Shown: positions 11,563 through 22,531, numbered from the stretch's first letter. The stretch: 64,000 bases of DNA from Vombatus ursinus (GCF_900497805.2 NW_020954610.1:25809882-25873881), one strand, 5' to 3'. Numbers and translations: made by a program. The notes: generated by a model not told the origin, from the sequence alone.

Positions 11563-11799
11563 TGTATTCACTAGGTGATCCGGTAAAGAGATGGTAAATG
11601 TTGGCTAGATGAGCAACTAAGAGCTAGGTTGTCTATAATTATGCTAATTAAAATCACTAAGGAGCTGTAGATTCATTGTACAATGGTATTGACTTTAAAA
11701 TGTAATATTTCTGGAAAACTGTCATATGATCAGTAGATTTCCATCCCCCAAATTAATAAGTATGATATATTTGACTAGTAACCCCTTTTTTGCTGTGCT

Positions 11800-12052
11800 T
11801 CTTGTTGTTATTTAGTCAATTAGTTGTTTCCAACTCTTTGTGACTTCATTTGAGGTTTTCTTGGCAAAGATACTGGAGTGGTTTGTCATTTCCTTCTCCA
11901 GGTCATATTACAGATGAGGAAATTGAGGCAAACAAGGTTAAGCTACTTGCCCAGGGTCGTACAATTAGGAAGTATCAAAGCCCAAATTGGAACTCAGGTC
12001 TTCCAGACTTCAGACCTAGTACTCTTATCTACTGCGCCACCTAGCTGCCCCT
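11800..12052 (-). mobile_element. MAR1 CORE-SINE, reverse strand, full length
   Basis: In reverse it starts ggggcagctaggtggcgcag and ends gtcacaaagagttggaaac...gactaa. The forward text cttggcaaagatactggagtggtttgtcatttccttctccag is diagnostic. The 3' tail resembles the RTE/BovB LINE end. Confidence 0.9.
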
Positions 12053-12248
12053 TTTTGCTGTGCATTTGTTTTAAAATCAGCTATATCAAATTAAATATAT
12101 TTTTACTGATTCACCATAATAAACAAAGAAGGTATCACATGGGATAGAATTAAGTATGAAGCATAATCCTTGCTTTCATGGATCTTACAGTCTACTAACA
12201 AGATATTTTCTTAGTACTCAGATATCCTCTTTCACTCTTGATCTAGGA

Positions 12249-12470
12249 CAGAGATGTCAGACAGATGGCCTGGGGGCAGCATGTGGCCCACAACACTTCT
12301 AGGTGCTACCTGACCCAGGTTAAAATGTCATTGGGAAATATTTAACAAAATAAATAAAAATACAATAAAATACAGATAATGCTGTATTTTAAAGTGGTCA
12401 ATATGCAGCCCCCAGGGATCCTTATATATGGCTCAGCAGGCCCTGTTTCTATTTGAATTTGATACCACTA
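12249..12470 (+). mobile_element. Small non-autonomous hAT element, copy 1
   Basis: It is 222 bp with short inverted ends (cagagatgtca at the left; reverse of the right end tagtggtatca) and perfect 8-bp target-site duplications atctagga at 12241-12248 and 12471-12478. Eight-base duplications are the hallmark of hAT transposases. The interior (gggaaatatttaacaaaat...) is shared with the element at 57367-57537. It has no coding capacity. Confidence 0.85.
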
Positions 12471-12489
12471 ATCTAGGATTAAGTAATCA

Positions 12490-12680
12490 GATGACTGATT
12501 ACAGTGGATTTAGAGCCAAGCTACCTAGATACAAATCCTGGCTCTGCTGTTTGCTATCAGTGTGACCATGAACGAATCACTTAATCTCTCTGGGCCTCAG
12601 TTTCCTCAGCTGTAAAATAAAGTGGTTGGAAAGTAACCTTGAAGATCCCTTCCAGCTCTCAGTCTATGATCCTATAATTA
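12490..12680 (+). mobile_element. MIR-type SINE
   Basis: aaatcctggctctgctgtttgc...cacttaatctctctgggcctcagtttcctcagctgtaaaataa...agatcccttccagctctcagtctatgatc is a clear MIR. Confidence 0.9.
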
Positions 12681-12947
12681 TTAACAGTGTTATCTTTTGG
12701 ATTCTTATTCCTGAATTGTCTCATCAGAAGTTAACTGTGCTAGTTAGTTCTATTGTTGAAGTTTCCCCATAGAATTACTCACCTGTCCTCCTAGTACAGG
12801 TAGACAAATGGAAACATGCAAGAGAATTTTTTGTTCTTTTAGGGAACACATAAGACACAACTTGAACATTGGGAAGAGAGGGATTAGACACCCAACAACT
12901 GTTAGAAAGAAAAAAAAGTCATTTAGTGGGAGGGTACCTTTAACCAC

Positions 12948-13985
12948 AGGCAATCAATCAACAAACATTTTTGGAGTGTGTACCGTATATGTACCAGGCC
13001 CCATACTAGACAATGAGGAAATAAAGAACAAAGTAAAACATTTCCTGCTTATATATTCAATTCAAGGGGCATAAATATATAAGTATTTACAAGGTAATGG
13101 GTGAGGGGACAGAACGTGGAGCTAGGGAGATCAGGAAAGGCCTTATGTAGAAAGTAGTGCTTGAACTGAGTCTTCAAGAAAACTAGCTATTCTAAAATAT
13201 TGTAGTATAAAGAGAGTATATATATTCCAGGAATGGCAGAGAGCCAATGCAAAGGTATGGTGATGGAAATGGAGTGCTCTTTATAAGTAACAGTAACAAG
13301 ACCAGTTTGACTGAACCATAGGATACATGAAGAGGAGTAAAGTTTAATGAGTTAATTTTGTAGATTTTGTTAATTTTGTTTAATAAGTTAATTTTGGTAG
13401 TCCCAAAGGTCTTTGGTCCCAAAGGTAGTCCCAGAGGAGTTTATATTTGATCCTAGAGGTAAGAAGGAGCCACTGAAGTTTATTGAATACAAGAGTGATG
13501 TGTCTTCTAGTGCTATCACACTGGTAGTTATGTGGATTACAGATTGGAGTGGGGAGAGACCTGAGGCAAGTAAGTCCACAAGGAAGCAGTTATGTTAATC
13601 TAGGCCAGAGGAGATGAGATCCTGATATGAGAAATGTTGCAGAATTAGAAAAAAACAAGAATTTGCAACTTACTAGATATGTGGTATGAGAATGAGTATT
13701 ATGAGAATGAGTTTGACTGGATGGTGGAACCTTTGAAAGAAAAAAGAAATATGAAAGAGGAGTAAGTTTGGGGAGAAAGATCATGAGTTCTGTTTTGGAA
13801 ATGATGAGCTTGAAATACCTACAGAATGTCCATTTGGAAATATCTAGTAGGCAGTTGGAGATGCTGGGCTTCTGGTATGAAGAGAGACTGGAGCTCTCTG
13901 TGTAGACCTGGGGAACATCGAGTATACAAATAGTAATTAAATCCAAAGAAGACCAAGAGTGCTCATTCATGAGAGCTTATGGGAC
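12948..13985 (-). mobile_element. L2/L3 LINE, reverse strand, about 1 kb
   Basis: It starts with the reversed 3' end (aatcaatcaacaaacatttttggagtgtg...ccaggccccatactag). It continues with tttgatcctagaggtaagaaggagccactg, agattggagtggggagagacctgaggca and atctagtaggcagttggagatgctgg. The last is the reverse of the L2/L3 phrase for atctccaactgcctactgg. It is diverged with no open frame. Confidence 0.8.
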
Positions 13986-14084
13986 CAAGAAGTCCACATT
14001 CAAGAGAATGTAGAGAGAAAAGAAAAGGGGGCCCAGGACAAGAGAAATATTGACTGGATTAGACTCTGTCTCTAGGATGCCAGT

Positions 14085-14330
14085 CTCTGATAAGTAAGCT
14101 TTCACCTTATCTTGTCCAGAAACAGGCCTCCATGTCACTTGCTGGACATTTCCACACCATGCTGCTATGAATACACTGTCTTTACTCTTCCCAATCCCTT
14201 ACTTTCTTAGGATATAAACTCCTTGAGGTCAAGGGTTGTCTTGCTTGCTTATATTTATTATCCCCAATGTTTAATATGTGTCTGGAACATAGTAACCTTT
14301 AATAGATGCCTTATCAATTATTATCACTCA
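14085..14330 (+). mobile_element. L2 LINE 3' end
   Basis: ataaactccttgaggtcaagggttgtcttgc...tatccccaatgtttaatatgtgtctggaacatagtaa is the L2 3' end. Confidence 0.7.
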
Positions 14331-14354
14331 GTATTAGAACTGTCTAAAAGTAGA

Positions 14355-14510
14355 ATCACTTCTCCTAGGCTACATTGTGTTCTGCCTCTTTGAAGGTTTT
14401 CAAGTAAAGTCTGGATGATCACTTTGGGAGCATATTATAATGGGGATTGTTTTCAGGTAGAGGTTGGACTGTATGTTAACTGAAGTCCCTTTTCAATTGA
14501 ATAGACAACT
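14355..14510 (-). mobile_element. CR1-like LINE fragment, reverse strand
   Basis: gaaggttttcaagtaaagtctggatgatcactttggg...gtagaggttggactgtatg is the reverse-oriented CR1-like 3' region (cttcaagcagaggctggatgaccac). Confidence 0.55.
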
Positions 14511-14514
14511 TCAA

Positions 14515-15635
14515 TTGAAAAACTAGAGGAGGGTTCCTGGAAGGTATAATGTTTGAGTTGGGCTTTTAAAGCAGAAATTCAACAGATGAAAAGGGGGACG
14601 GAAGGTATTCCAGGCATAACAAACACATATGAGCAAAAGTGTGTACATGTTTGATGGGCAGAAAATAGTCTCATTTTATTTGTGCTTTGAAGAGGGAAGA
14701 AGAATATGAAATAAGGTTGAAATGGCAAGATGTTACAAGATTCCGGAGGTCCTTGAATGCCAGGCCACGGGGTTTGAACTTTACTAGGAAGGCCTTCGGT
14801 GGCCACCTATGATTTCTGAGCAGAAGAATAGCATGACATGAACATATTTTGCGTGAGAAACATTATTCTGGTAGACATTTGAATGATGGTTGACAGACGG
14901 GTGGAGAAGGAATTAGGGGCAGGAAGACTTATAGAAAAGGCTATTGTAATGTTTTGTATAGGCTATTGTGTTTCAGAATCTGAGGTAAGATGGTGAAAAT
15001 TAAGGAGGAAGGAGATGAAAGTGATAGATAATTGTGGAGATGGAATCAACAACAAAACCTGTTAACTGATTATCTATGCAAGTTGAGTGAGAGAGAAAAG
15101 TAAAAATGACCTAAAGATTAAGATAATAAGAGACCAGAAAGTAAAGTCAGAATGAAGAGTAGGTTTTTAGGGATGATGATAATGAGTTCAGGTTGGGATA
15201 TATTAAGTTTGAAGTGCTAGATTTAAGTGACTATAACTTATAGTAATAATAACTTTCTTATGTAGTACTCTAAAGTTTATAAAGTACTTCATATACATTT
15301 TCTCATTTTCATTTATCATCATCCCCATTTTACATGTGAACAAAGTCTCAGAGAAGTTAAATGATTTGGCCATGACCACACAGCTATTAAGGGTCAGGCA
15401 TAGATTTTGAAACCAAGTCTTCTTGACTGTCTCTGTATGCCACATTGTTCTCGGTTATATCCAGCTGGAAATGTAGGTCTGAAGCTCAAAACAGATGCAT
15501 TTTTAGAATTAGAGATATCCTTCATCAGCCATCTATATACTGTAAGTGTAGCTGTTATCAGAAGAAGAATACACGGAAGTTCTATAGTGTAGGAAGGAGA
15601 TGGCCAAGGATAGATCATTGGGCCACCTATTTGAT
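14515..15635 (-). mobile_element. L2/L3 LINE, reverse strand, interrupted by a MIR
   Basis: gggttcctggaaggtataatgtttgagttgggctttt, ggtattccaggcataacaaac, gaaggccttcgg...agcatgacatgaac and gatgagttcaggttgggatatattaagtttgaag read as reversed L2/L3. The block 15455-15630 (gaaggagatggccaaggatagatcattgggccacct) appears to resume it after the MIR at 15238-15450. Confidence 0.7.
15238..15450 (-). mobile_element. MIR-type SINE, reverse strand
   Basis: tctaaagtttataaagtacttcatatac...ccccattttacatgtgaacaaagtctcagagaagttaaatgatttggccatgaccacacagctatt is the reverse complement of a MIR. It is nested in reverse L2. Confidence 0.8.
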
Positions 15636-15639
15636 TTTC

Positions 15640-16165
15640 CTAGCTAATTAGTGGTAGTCTGACCATTAACCTGTGCATCCACCAGATACCACCCCATTCA
15701 GTGGTGAGCTGCTCACAAAACACATACTTGTTCTTTAGATGTCTTTGAGGCCTTTGAATGCTGGTATTCCCAATGTTCCCTCATGTCCATGGTTATATTC
15801 TACATTGTGCACTTCAGGATTTAACCAAGATATAGTACTATCTTTATACTGCCTCTACCCTTTAGCTGCTAATTAGAAATGCTACTCCTCTTTTCTTCAT
15901 TGCCTCTGCTTAGACGTTAGATATTTACTAAACATCCCCATGCTACCTGTGCAGCCTTGGAAGGTCTGCTCCTGCCTTCAAAGAGATTATACACCTTGTA
16001 TCAGAGTCATATCTTTGATGAAGGTATGCTCTCTTAGAAAAGGAGTCATTCTCAATAGAAAGATTCATTCAAGCAACAGGTAGCTAAGTCTGAAGGTATT
16101 TGTCTTGTCTTTGGCCGGTTCCCCTTAGAATCAAACTCCAAATTACAAAATTTCTAAGAGTCATA
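15640..16165. other. Unassigned intron sequence
   Basis: No gene or named repeat is recognised. Confidence 0.5.
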
Positions 16166-16169
16166 CCAT

Positions 16170-16600
16170 ACCTAGTCAAAGCCATGCTCAGGAATCACCA
16201 GTATAACATATTAACAAGTGGTTGTTTAACATCTGCTCAAAGACTTCCAAGGAGTAAGAATCCACCACCTCCAAAGGCAGCCCATTATATTTTTGAACAG
16301 TTCTAATTGTTAGGAAGGTTTCATTTATTAGCTTTTTCTGACATCAAGCGTCAGTTTGCTGCTTTATAACCCCCACCCATTGCTCCTATTCTGTTCTCTG
16401 GAGCAAAATAGAACAAATATTCCATGTGTTATCTCATTATGTATTTGAAGAAGACAGCTATTATATCCCTCCTCCCCAGGTTTTCTCCAGATCAAATTTC
16501 TCCAAAGGTCCACAACAGAGAAGGCATCTGACCAACATTAGAAAAACATAGAACAGAGCCTGGGTTAGGTTAGATTAGAATAGTAGCTTCCCAATCTTTG
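16170..16600 (+). mobile_element. CR1-like LINE fragment
   Basis: atctgctcaaagacttccaagg...ccaccacctccaaaggcagcccattatatttttgaacagttctaattgttaggaag...tgaagacagctattatatccctcctccccaggttttctccag is a textbook CR1-like 3' segment. Confidence 0.8.
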
Positions 16601-16639
16601 TTCCAATCTCTAAGTGATAAAGGGACCAGTGTATGTTGT

Positions 16640-17120
16640 GAATGGGCATGTGTCTCTTGTAATCCCAGCCTTTTAAATGAAATGTTACTTAGAATTTAGA
16701 AACGGTAAAAAGGTCAGTTTAGTCTGCTGAATGAGAGAGCACAGCATGTCAACTAACAAGATTAGTCCCATCAATCTGTTTTGGAGCCTGCTTGTCAGCT
16801 GTTGGCTAGACAAGCAGCCTGGGAACCCACAGAAACATATGTCATTTCTTTCAGCCAACAGCAAGAAGAGTGAATGGATCTGGGACCTTGAAATGAACAC
16901 AGGCATGACAAATAATCTTTCATGTAAATCCAACAGCTGAAACTGACCCACATCCCAGCAAGTTTACAGTTGGAAGAAACAAGCCTAAACGATTTTGGTA
17001 ATCAGAAAATGGGCCAAGTACTAATTGAATAAAGTAGACTGTTGGGCCCTTTTCAGTGCAAAAGTAGTCAGCTCACAGATGTGATGTAATCTATCCTTAA
17101 CAAATTTTGCACATGTTTTA
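16640..17120. other. Unique-looking intron block, possible conserved non-coding element
   Basis: There is no repeat signature in about 450 bases. It is rich in short motifs such as cagctgttggct and two further cagctg E-boxes near 16795 and 16932. This is a judgement by appearance only. Alignment would be needed to show conservation. Confidence 0.3.
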
Positions 17121-17130
17121 TTGTAGTCTT

Positions 17131-17203
17131 ATTTTAAAATAATTCTTATTGTCTAAAAAATAGCCAGGGAGATATATAGTTGCTAAAGAACAAGTTGAAG
17201 CAG
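17131..17203 (+). repeat. 72-bp direct repeat, copy A
   Basis: ttaaaataattcttattgtc...gttgctaaagaacaagttgaagcag aligns without gaps to 17913-17984 at about 82% identity. Nearly all differences are transitions. Confidence 0.8.
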
Positions 17204-17524
17204 GTTATGGAGAAAGAAATGGGTATGAAAGAGGCAGGAAGGATAGTTCCTTTTTTACCCCAGTGTGACCTTGCACAAGTTATATAAAAGTCTATATAAA
17301 AGTGGACATAATTATACCTATCACTTACCTCACAGAGATACTAAGAATCCAAATGAGACTATATACTGAAATTTCTATGAGAACATCCATTGAATTTGCT
17401 GTGACCTTCTCAGAAGAACAGCATTATATGAATTCCCAGTACTGTTGTTCAGTTGTCTTGGTACTATCTCAGTGGTAGTTCTACAAACACTGAATAGAAT
17501 AGAGAAATATTGCATACCCAGAAA

Positions 17525-18245
17525 GTTGGCAAATATGACAAAGCATAAAAACAGTCAATATTAGAGATGCTCTGAATTGTGCCAACCATTTCTCAATACA
17601 ATTTGCAAATTATTATATGAAAAAGTTACACAGCTAGTCATACTTTGGCTCAGAGATCTCACTACTGCATTTATACCCTATAGTAATCAAAGACAGAAAG
17701 AATCCAAATATAACAAAATATTTGTGGTTATACTTTTTGTGGTTGCAAAGGTCTGGAAACAAAAAGAGAGCTAATCAATTGGTAAATGGCTAAAAAAAAA
17801 ACCCTGGAATATGAATGGAATTTTATTATACGGTAAGAAGTGACAAGGAGGAATTCAGAGAAACGTGAGAATAGTTGTATGAAGCAATACAGAGTAAAGT
17901 AAGCAACCAATTTATTTTTAAATGATCCTTATTATCTAGGAAACAGCTAGGGAGGTACACAGTTGCTAAAGAGCAAGTTGAGGCAGAGAATAGTATACAC
18001 AATGATTATAATAATGTAAATGAGAAGAAATCTAAAAAGAAGCCAGTCTGTGACTGATGTAATAACTAATCTTGGTCCCAGAAGAACATTCTTCTTCCTT
18101 TTGCCAGAGAGGACTTCAAAAAGTATCATGCTGTATAAAATTTTAGTTGCAATTCTCTTAGTTGGTTATTCTTCATTATATTGTGTTATTATTGTTGCAA
18201 GAGAGGGTTCGGTTGTGTGGCAGGCAGTGGTGCTAAATATGGAAA
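17525..18245 (+). mobile_element. Old L1 LINE 3' fragment
   Basis: ccaaccatttctcaatacaatttgcaaattattat, ctcactactgcatttatacc, tttgtggttgcaaaggtctggaaac, aatcaattggtaaatggct and gtgacaaggaggaattcagagaaacgtg follow the L1 ORF2 C-terminal region. The 3' UTR then resumes after the block at 17913-17984 (gagaatagtatacacaatga...ccagaagaacattc...gccagagaggac). It is strongly decayed. Confidence 0.75.
17913..17984 (+). repeat. 72-bp direct repeat, copy B, inside the old L1
   Basis: tttttaaatgatccttattatc...gttgctaaagagcaagttgaggcag lies exactly where the L1 text jumps from gtaaagtaagcaacc to gagaatagtatacaca. It therefore looks inserted into the L1. Its partner is at 17131-17203. Confidence 0.75.
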
Positions 18246-18249
18246 TGAC

Positions 18250-19080
18250 TGACAGAAAAGCAAAACTCAGCGATATAATTCCAAGATCTGACCATTCTGG
18301 TGTGTAACTAAAATAACATAAAGAAGTTGTTAGAAGTTGAGAAGACTAAGGAGTTGTGTAGCCAACGTATTGGATTAAAGACCCTTACAGTGATTGCAGA
18401 AGATGAGACAGAGGGAAAGACTGAATATGAAAGACCTTGAGAAGCCTGGAACATGATGTACATAGAGGTGAGTACATGAAACCATCAGTTAAGGTGAGAT
18501 GGATTGCACAGACTTCCAGAGAGGAAAGTTCTTTGGAGGATGGAGGCAAGGAAATAATCTTTAAATAGTAGTGGAAGCAAGTGTGCCAACTTCTGGTTGT
18601 TCAAATCAAGGGGAGAAGAAGATGGGGTAGCTTCAGTAGATAAAATTGCAAGAGATGTGGTACACTTCATGGAGATCCAGGTCCCTGTTAAAGTGAGAAA
18701 GTAGAAGGAAATTTAATGAGTAGATTTATTGGTTTATTTATTTTGCAAAGGCTTTCTAAGCTAAGCATTGTAATAGTAGTAGAGGGTATCTAAACTTAGG
18801 AATGAGCCTTGGTAAAGCAATGTAGAAGAACACTGAATACTGTTCTCTAGGCACATTAAACACAGATACTTGGAGACAGAGGAGGAATCACCAACTTATA
18901 ACAGAATAACAGCTTAGAAATAGAATGGCCCAGAAGATGCAAAGCTGGATGTATTAATTTCAGTTGTGTCTAGTGAACTCATGACTAATAATGAGGTTCT
19001 TATGAAGAACTTTTCTTAAGATCATAGCATCATAGGAGCACAGACTTCAAGTCAAAAGACACCTTATATGTCATAGAGAC
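18250..19080. other. Unassigned intron sequence
   Basis: It is purine-rich. Phrases such as gaaagaccttgagaagcctgg suggest a decayed reverse L2, but I cannot support a firm call. Confidence 0.4.
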
Positions 19081-19084
19081 ACAG

Positions 19085-19580
19085 TAAATAGTGTTGTATT
19101 AGGAGTTAGGAAGACCAGAGTTCAAATCCAGCCTCAGATGCTTCCCAGCTGTGTGACCCTGAGAAAGTTACGTAACCTCCCAGTTTCGGTTTCCTCATCT
19201 GTAAAATGAAGATTGGCACCTAGGTGGTACGGTGGGTAGGGTGCCAGGTTTGGAGTCAGGAAGATTCATCTTCCTAAGTTCAAATCTGGCCTCAGATACT
19301 TACTAGCTGTGTGACCCTGAGCATGTCACATAACCTTGTTTGTCTGTTTCTTCATCTGTAAAATGAGATGGAAAAGGATATGGCCAATCACTCTAGTACC
19401 TTTGCCAAGAAAATCCCAAATGGGATTATAAAGAGTTGGATGTGACTGAAAAACAATTGAACTAAAAAATGAGGATAATTATAGCATCTTCCTCTAAGGG
19501 TCATTGTAAGGATGGAATAAGATAACATATCTAAATGTTTTAAAAACCTTAAAAGCACTACAGGAATGCTAGTGGTTATT
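19085..19580 (+). mobile_element. MIR/THER SINE split by a MAR1 insertion
   Basis: The left half (agttcaaatccagcctcagatgc...gtttcctcatctgtaaaatgaa) ends at about 19210. The right half resumes at 19467 with aaaaatgaggataattatagcatcttcc...gtaaggatggaataagataaca. The MAR1 between them is the later arrival. Confidence 0.8.
19211..19466 (+). mobile_element. MAR1 CORE-SINE, full length, nested in a MIR
   Basis: cacctaggtggtacggtggg...gactagtacctttgccaagaaaatccc-type text (here ctctagtacctttgccaagaaaatccc), then ataaagagttggatgtgactgaaaaacaattgaac. The last part is the RTE-like MAR1 tail. Confidence 0.9.
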
Positions 19581-19586
19581 ATCATT

Positions 19587-19590
19587 ACTG

Positions 19591-19633
<43 letters not shown>

Positions 19634-19678
19634 CATTACTACTACTACCACTACTACTGCTACTGTGACTACTGCTAC
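19587..19678 (+). repeat. (TAC)n trinucleotide repeat
   Basis: An uninterrupted run of about 15 units is followed by imperfect units (ccattactactactacc, actgctac). It lies between two SINEs. Confidence 0.95.
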
Positions 19679-19855
19679 CCACCACCACCTAGTCCAGTTA
19701 TTTCATTTTACAGGTGAAAGGAGCTGAAACCTAGAGGTAAAGTCACTTGCCCATGGTCATAAAGGTAGTAAATAGTAGAGCCAGGATTTGAACCCAGGTC
19801 CTCTGACTCCAAATCTCATGCTGTTTATCCTGTACCACATATAGTGGTACCTAGC
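19665..19855 (-). mobile_element. MIR/THER-type SINE, reverse strand
   Basis: ttattttattttacagg-like (here atttcattttacaggtgaaagg), then agtcacttgcccatggtcataaaggtagtaaatagtagagccaggatttgaacccaggtcctctgactcc is the reverse complement of the core and head. Confidence 0.85.
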
Positions 19856-19859
19856 TTTC

Positions 19860-20375
19860 TGGTGCTGCTTACAATAATCTGCTTCTCAGAGTTTTGGTCT
19901 ATAATGAAAAATTAAAAGCAGACATTTGTGGTCACAGAGCAGTGTTACAGAATCTTCCTGCAAAAGAACATATCAAATAAAGAGCTCCACAGAGCTCATC
20001 AGCAGTGGCAGGTGTAATGTAAGCAGTTTATCATGAAAAGAGGCATCGCATTAAGTCATAAAGTCCTAGAGTCTAAGGCTGCTGGCAGAGGAGGGTAGAG
20101 GTGTGCATCCAGGTCTGCAAGGAGATGCAGCTTCTCATTGCTACCTACCAAATGGGCCCTGGGCCTTTTGGAGAAATGTCAGGATGACTTCATTCACTGA
20201 TAATGGAGGCACTACTGGGAGAAACTAGCCCCTGAAGTCTTTGTAAAGAAAACAGTTAGCCCAGGGTAAAGTGAGGGGGAAAGGGAGAGGGAGTAGCAGA
20301 TCTGGGCATAAGAAGCTCCTAACAGTAACTCAAGTTATCTACTTTGAAAGTAGTTCCCTCTTACCGAATCAATTG
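19860..20375. other. Unassigned intron sequence
   Basis: No repeat or gene is recognised. The stretch is mixed in composition. Confidence 0.45.
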
Positions 20376-20377
20376 TA

Positions 20378-20608
20378 ATCAAGGATTCTTAACTTGGAAT
20401 CTGTGAATTTGTCTTTTTTTGTGTGTCCTTTGATAATTTGAATTTTTAAAGTGTCTTTTGAATTTGAAATCAATGTAATTTATTTCCTTTGTGATTATAT
20501 GTATTTTATTTTATGTATTTAAAAACATATTATTCTAAGAAGGAGTCCATAGATTTTATCAGATTGCCAGAAGTCCATGACAGAAAACAAGAGTAAGAAC
20601 TACCACTT
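20378..20608 (+). mobile_element. Non-autonomous hAT-type DNA transposon
   Basis: It starts aaggattcttaacttgg and ends agtaagaactaccact, whose reverse (agtggtagttcttact) matches the start as an inverted end. The interior tttcctttgtgattatatgtattttattttatgtatttaaaaacata...gaaggagtccatag is shared with 11413-11562. Confidence 0.7.
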
Positions 20609-20609
20609 T

Positions 20610-20955
20610 AGATGGGGTATGATAGAGAGCTTAAAGGAGCAATGACAGTAACCCCAAATATTTAGTTGTAAGCTTGTTTAGCAGCAAAATAACTTGGTGG
20701 AGTTCAGGTTGCCTGCTTTCCTAATTTCAGTGATTCTGCAAGAACCATGCTGTCCTTCCTACCACCAGTAGCCTGTGTGTGTGGGAGAAGCAAGAACTGG
20801 CTTTGGCAGCCTAGGCCAGACTCCATGAGATTGGCTCAGTCAAGTATCACAGCTAAAAATGCATGGGGCATACTATGGCCCGTTTTCGTGGTGTAATGTC
20901 TTTAGGTTTTTTGCCTCACCAGTTTCTTGCCAGATACAGGGACATAGGATAGGAA
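20610..20955. other. Unassigned intron sequence
   Basis: No recognised repeat. It includes tgtgtgtgtggg and several gcc/ggc-containing words. Nothing coding. Confidence 0.45.
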
Positions 20956-20959
20956 AATC

Positions 20960-21600
20960 AAGCCTATGAAAAGGCAACAGTGTTGTGAACCAACAGGTGG
21001 AATTGGTCCAAATGTCTTGGAAAACACTTTGGAGCTCTGCAAGAAAATTGACAGAAAGTTCGTTTTCTCTGACACAGAAATATACTACTGTGCATATATC
21101 CTAAGGAGGTTGAAAATAGAAAGAAAGATTTGCCATATATAACAAAATTCAGAATGCTTTTTTGATAGTTAAGGACAAAACAAAACAAAACAAAAAACAG
21201 AAACAAAGTTGGTGTCTATTAGCATGGTATGTGTCAGTTACGATATATGTATATGATGGAATACTCCTTTGCCATAAGAAATTACAGTCAACCATGAGGA
21301 TTCAAAGAAACTTGGGGAGACTTATATGAATTGATGCATAGGGAAGAAAGCAAAACCAAGAGAACAACATACATACTGTCCACAATAATGTAAAGGGAAA
21401 CAACACTAAAAGAGCAGCATTCAGATAATGTCATGGGAAATATTTTTCCTTCATCTGGAGAGCAGGAGATAGTGGAATGCAGGTACAGAATACTCCATAT
21501 TCTGTCCAGCACAGTTAATGTGTTGGTTTGTTTTCCTTAGCTATTTGTTTGTTTGTTTGTTTTGGTTACAAGGAAGAGTTCCAACAAGAGATAAGGTAGA
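20960..21600 (+). mobile_element. Old L1 LINE 3' fragment
   Basis: gaattggtccaaatgtcttggaaaac, gcatatatcctaaggaggttg, tgatggaatactcctttgccataagaaat, atatgaattgatgcatagggaag and aaccaagagaacaacatac follow L1 ORF2 C-terminal and 3' UTR text. It is heavily decayed. A SINE sits at its downstream edge. Confidence 0.75.
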
Positions 21601-21759
21601 GGGGCAGCTAGGTGGTGCAGTGGATAGAGCACTGGCCCTAGAGTCAGGAGGACCTGAGTTCAAATCCGGCCTTAGACACATAACATTTGCTAACTATTTG
21701 ACCTTGGGCAAATTACTTAACCCCAAATGTCTCACCAAAATAAATAAATAAATAAATAT
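21601..21759 (+). mobile_element. tRNA-headed marsupial SINE, full length
   Basis: ggggcagctaggtggtgcagtggatagagc...tgagttcaaatccggccttagac...ttacttaaccccaaatgtctcacc with an (AAAT)n tail. Imperfect 15-bp target-site duplications lie at 21586-21600 and 21760-21774 (12 of 15 identical). Confidence 0.93.
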
Positions 21760-21774
21760 AAGAGCTAGGGTAAA

Positions 21775-22330
21775 GTAAATTTGAAAGAAACTTCCATAAA
21801 CTTTTGTTAAAAGTAGCACCAGTGAAATCACCCACTAAGAGTCAGTGAGAGGCCTTAAATCCCCAATATGCTTGATCCTTTGGGGGTATATTGAACTCAT
21901 ATATTTAATGTAGTCAGCAGGGTTACTGGGCCTATTGAGTCAAATGTGGCCTAAATGGGAGATACAGACAATGTTTCTCTCCCCAAAATGAGCTGAGGTT
22001 GGTGGAACTAAGTCATCCCCATTATAACTGTCATAACTGGAGCCTGAGTCAAGGATCCCCAGAGGGGAGATGTGCCTGGGCCTTTCTGAGGTGAGAAAGA
22101 GCAAATTAAACAGTTTGCCAGAACCAGAGGGACCTTGCCTCGTATGTGGCATGGAGATACCTAGTGGACCTCCATGAAGAGATGACTGGGGTAGGAGTTG
22201 GGCTATTTCTTTGTAGAATCCAGTTTCTTTTTGTTAGAGGGAAAGTGCAAAGGAACATTAGCAAGACACTGGGGAAGAAGAAAGAAAACAAGAAGCTAAA
22301 GATTAGTCTTTAGTGGTTAGGATCAGTCAA
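21775..22330. other. Unassigned intron sequence
   Basis: No repeat or gene recognised. gatcagtcaaatgtgatt/gatcagtcaaatcaaaa near 22320-22345 is a short local duplication leading into the reversed L2. Confidence 0.4.
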
Positions 22331-22334
22331 ATGT

Positions 22335-22490
22335 GATTAAGATCAGTCAAATCAAAAATATTTATAAGCACCAGCTATCTGCTAAACAGTATGCTAAGAA
22401 CTAAAGATCCAAACACAAAGAATGAAGCAATCCCTATTAACAAGGAACTTACATTCTAATGGGGGAAACAGCAAGTATATCTGTAAGTAT
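22335..22490 (-). mobile_element. L2/L3 LINE 3' end, reverse strand
   Basis: atttataagcaccagctatctgctaaacagtatgctaagaactaaagatcc...ttacattctaatgggggaaacagcaagt is the reversed L2/L3 terminus. Confidence 0.7.
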
Positions 22491-22531
22491 ATATGTATAG
22501 CACAAGCATAAAGTGAGTAAATAAAAATAAA

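Noticed and set aside
19388-19651. Reverse-strand frame with a poly-valine run
   Set aside because: The valines come from the (TAC)n microsatellite. No protein is implied.
20610-20955. CRISPR, tRNA, rRNA or bacterial-type features anywhere in the window
   Set aside because: The sequence is vertebrate intron and flank. The tRNA-like stretches are SINE heads, and no cloverleaf gene or spaced repeat array was found.
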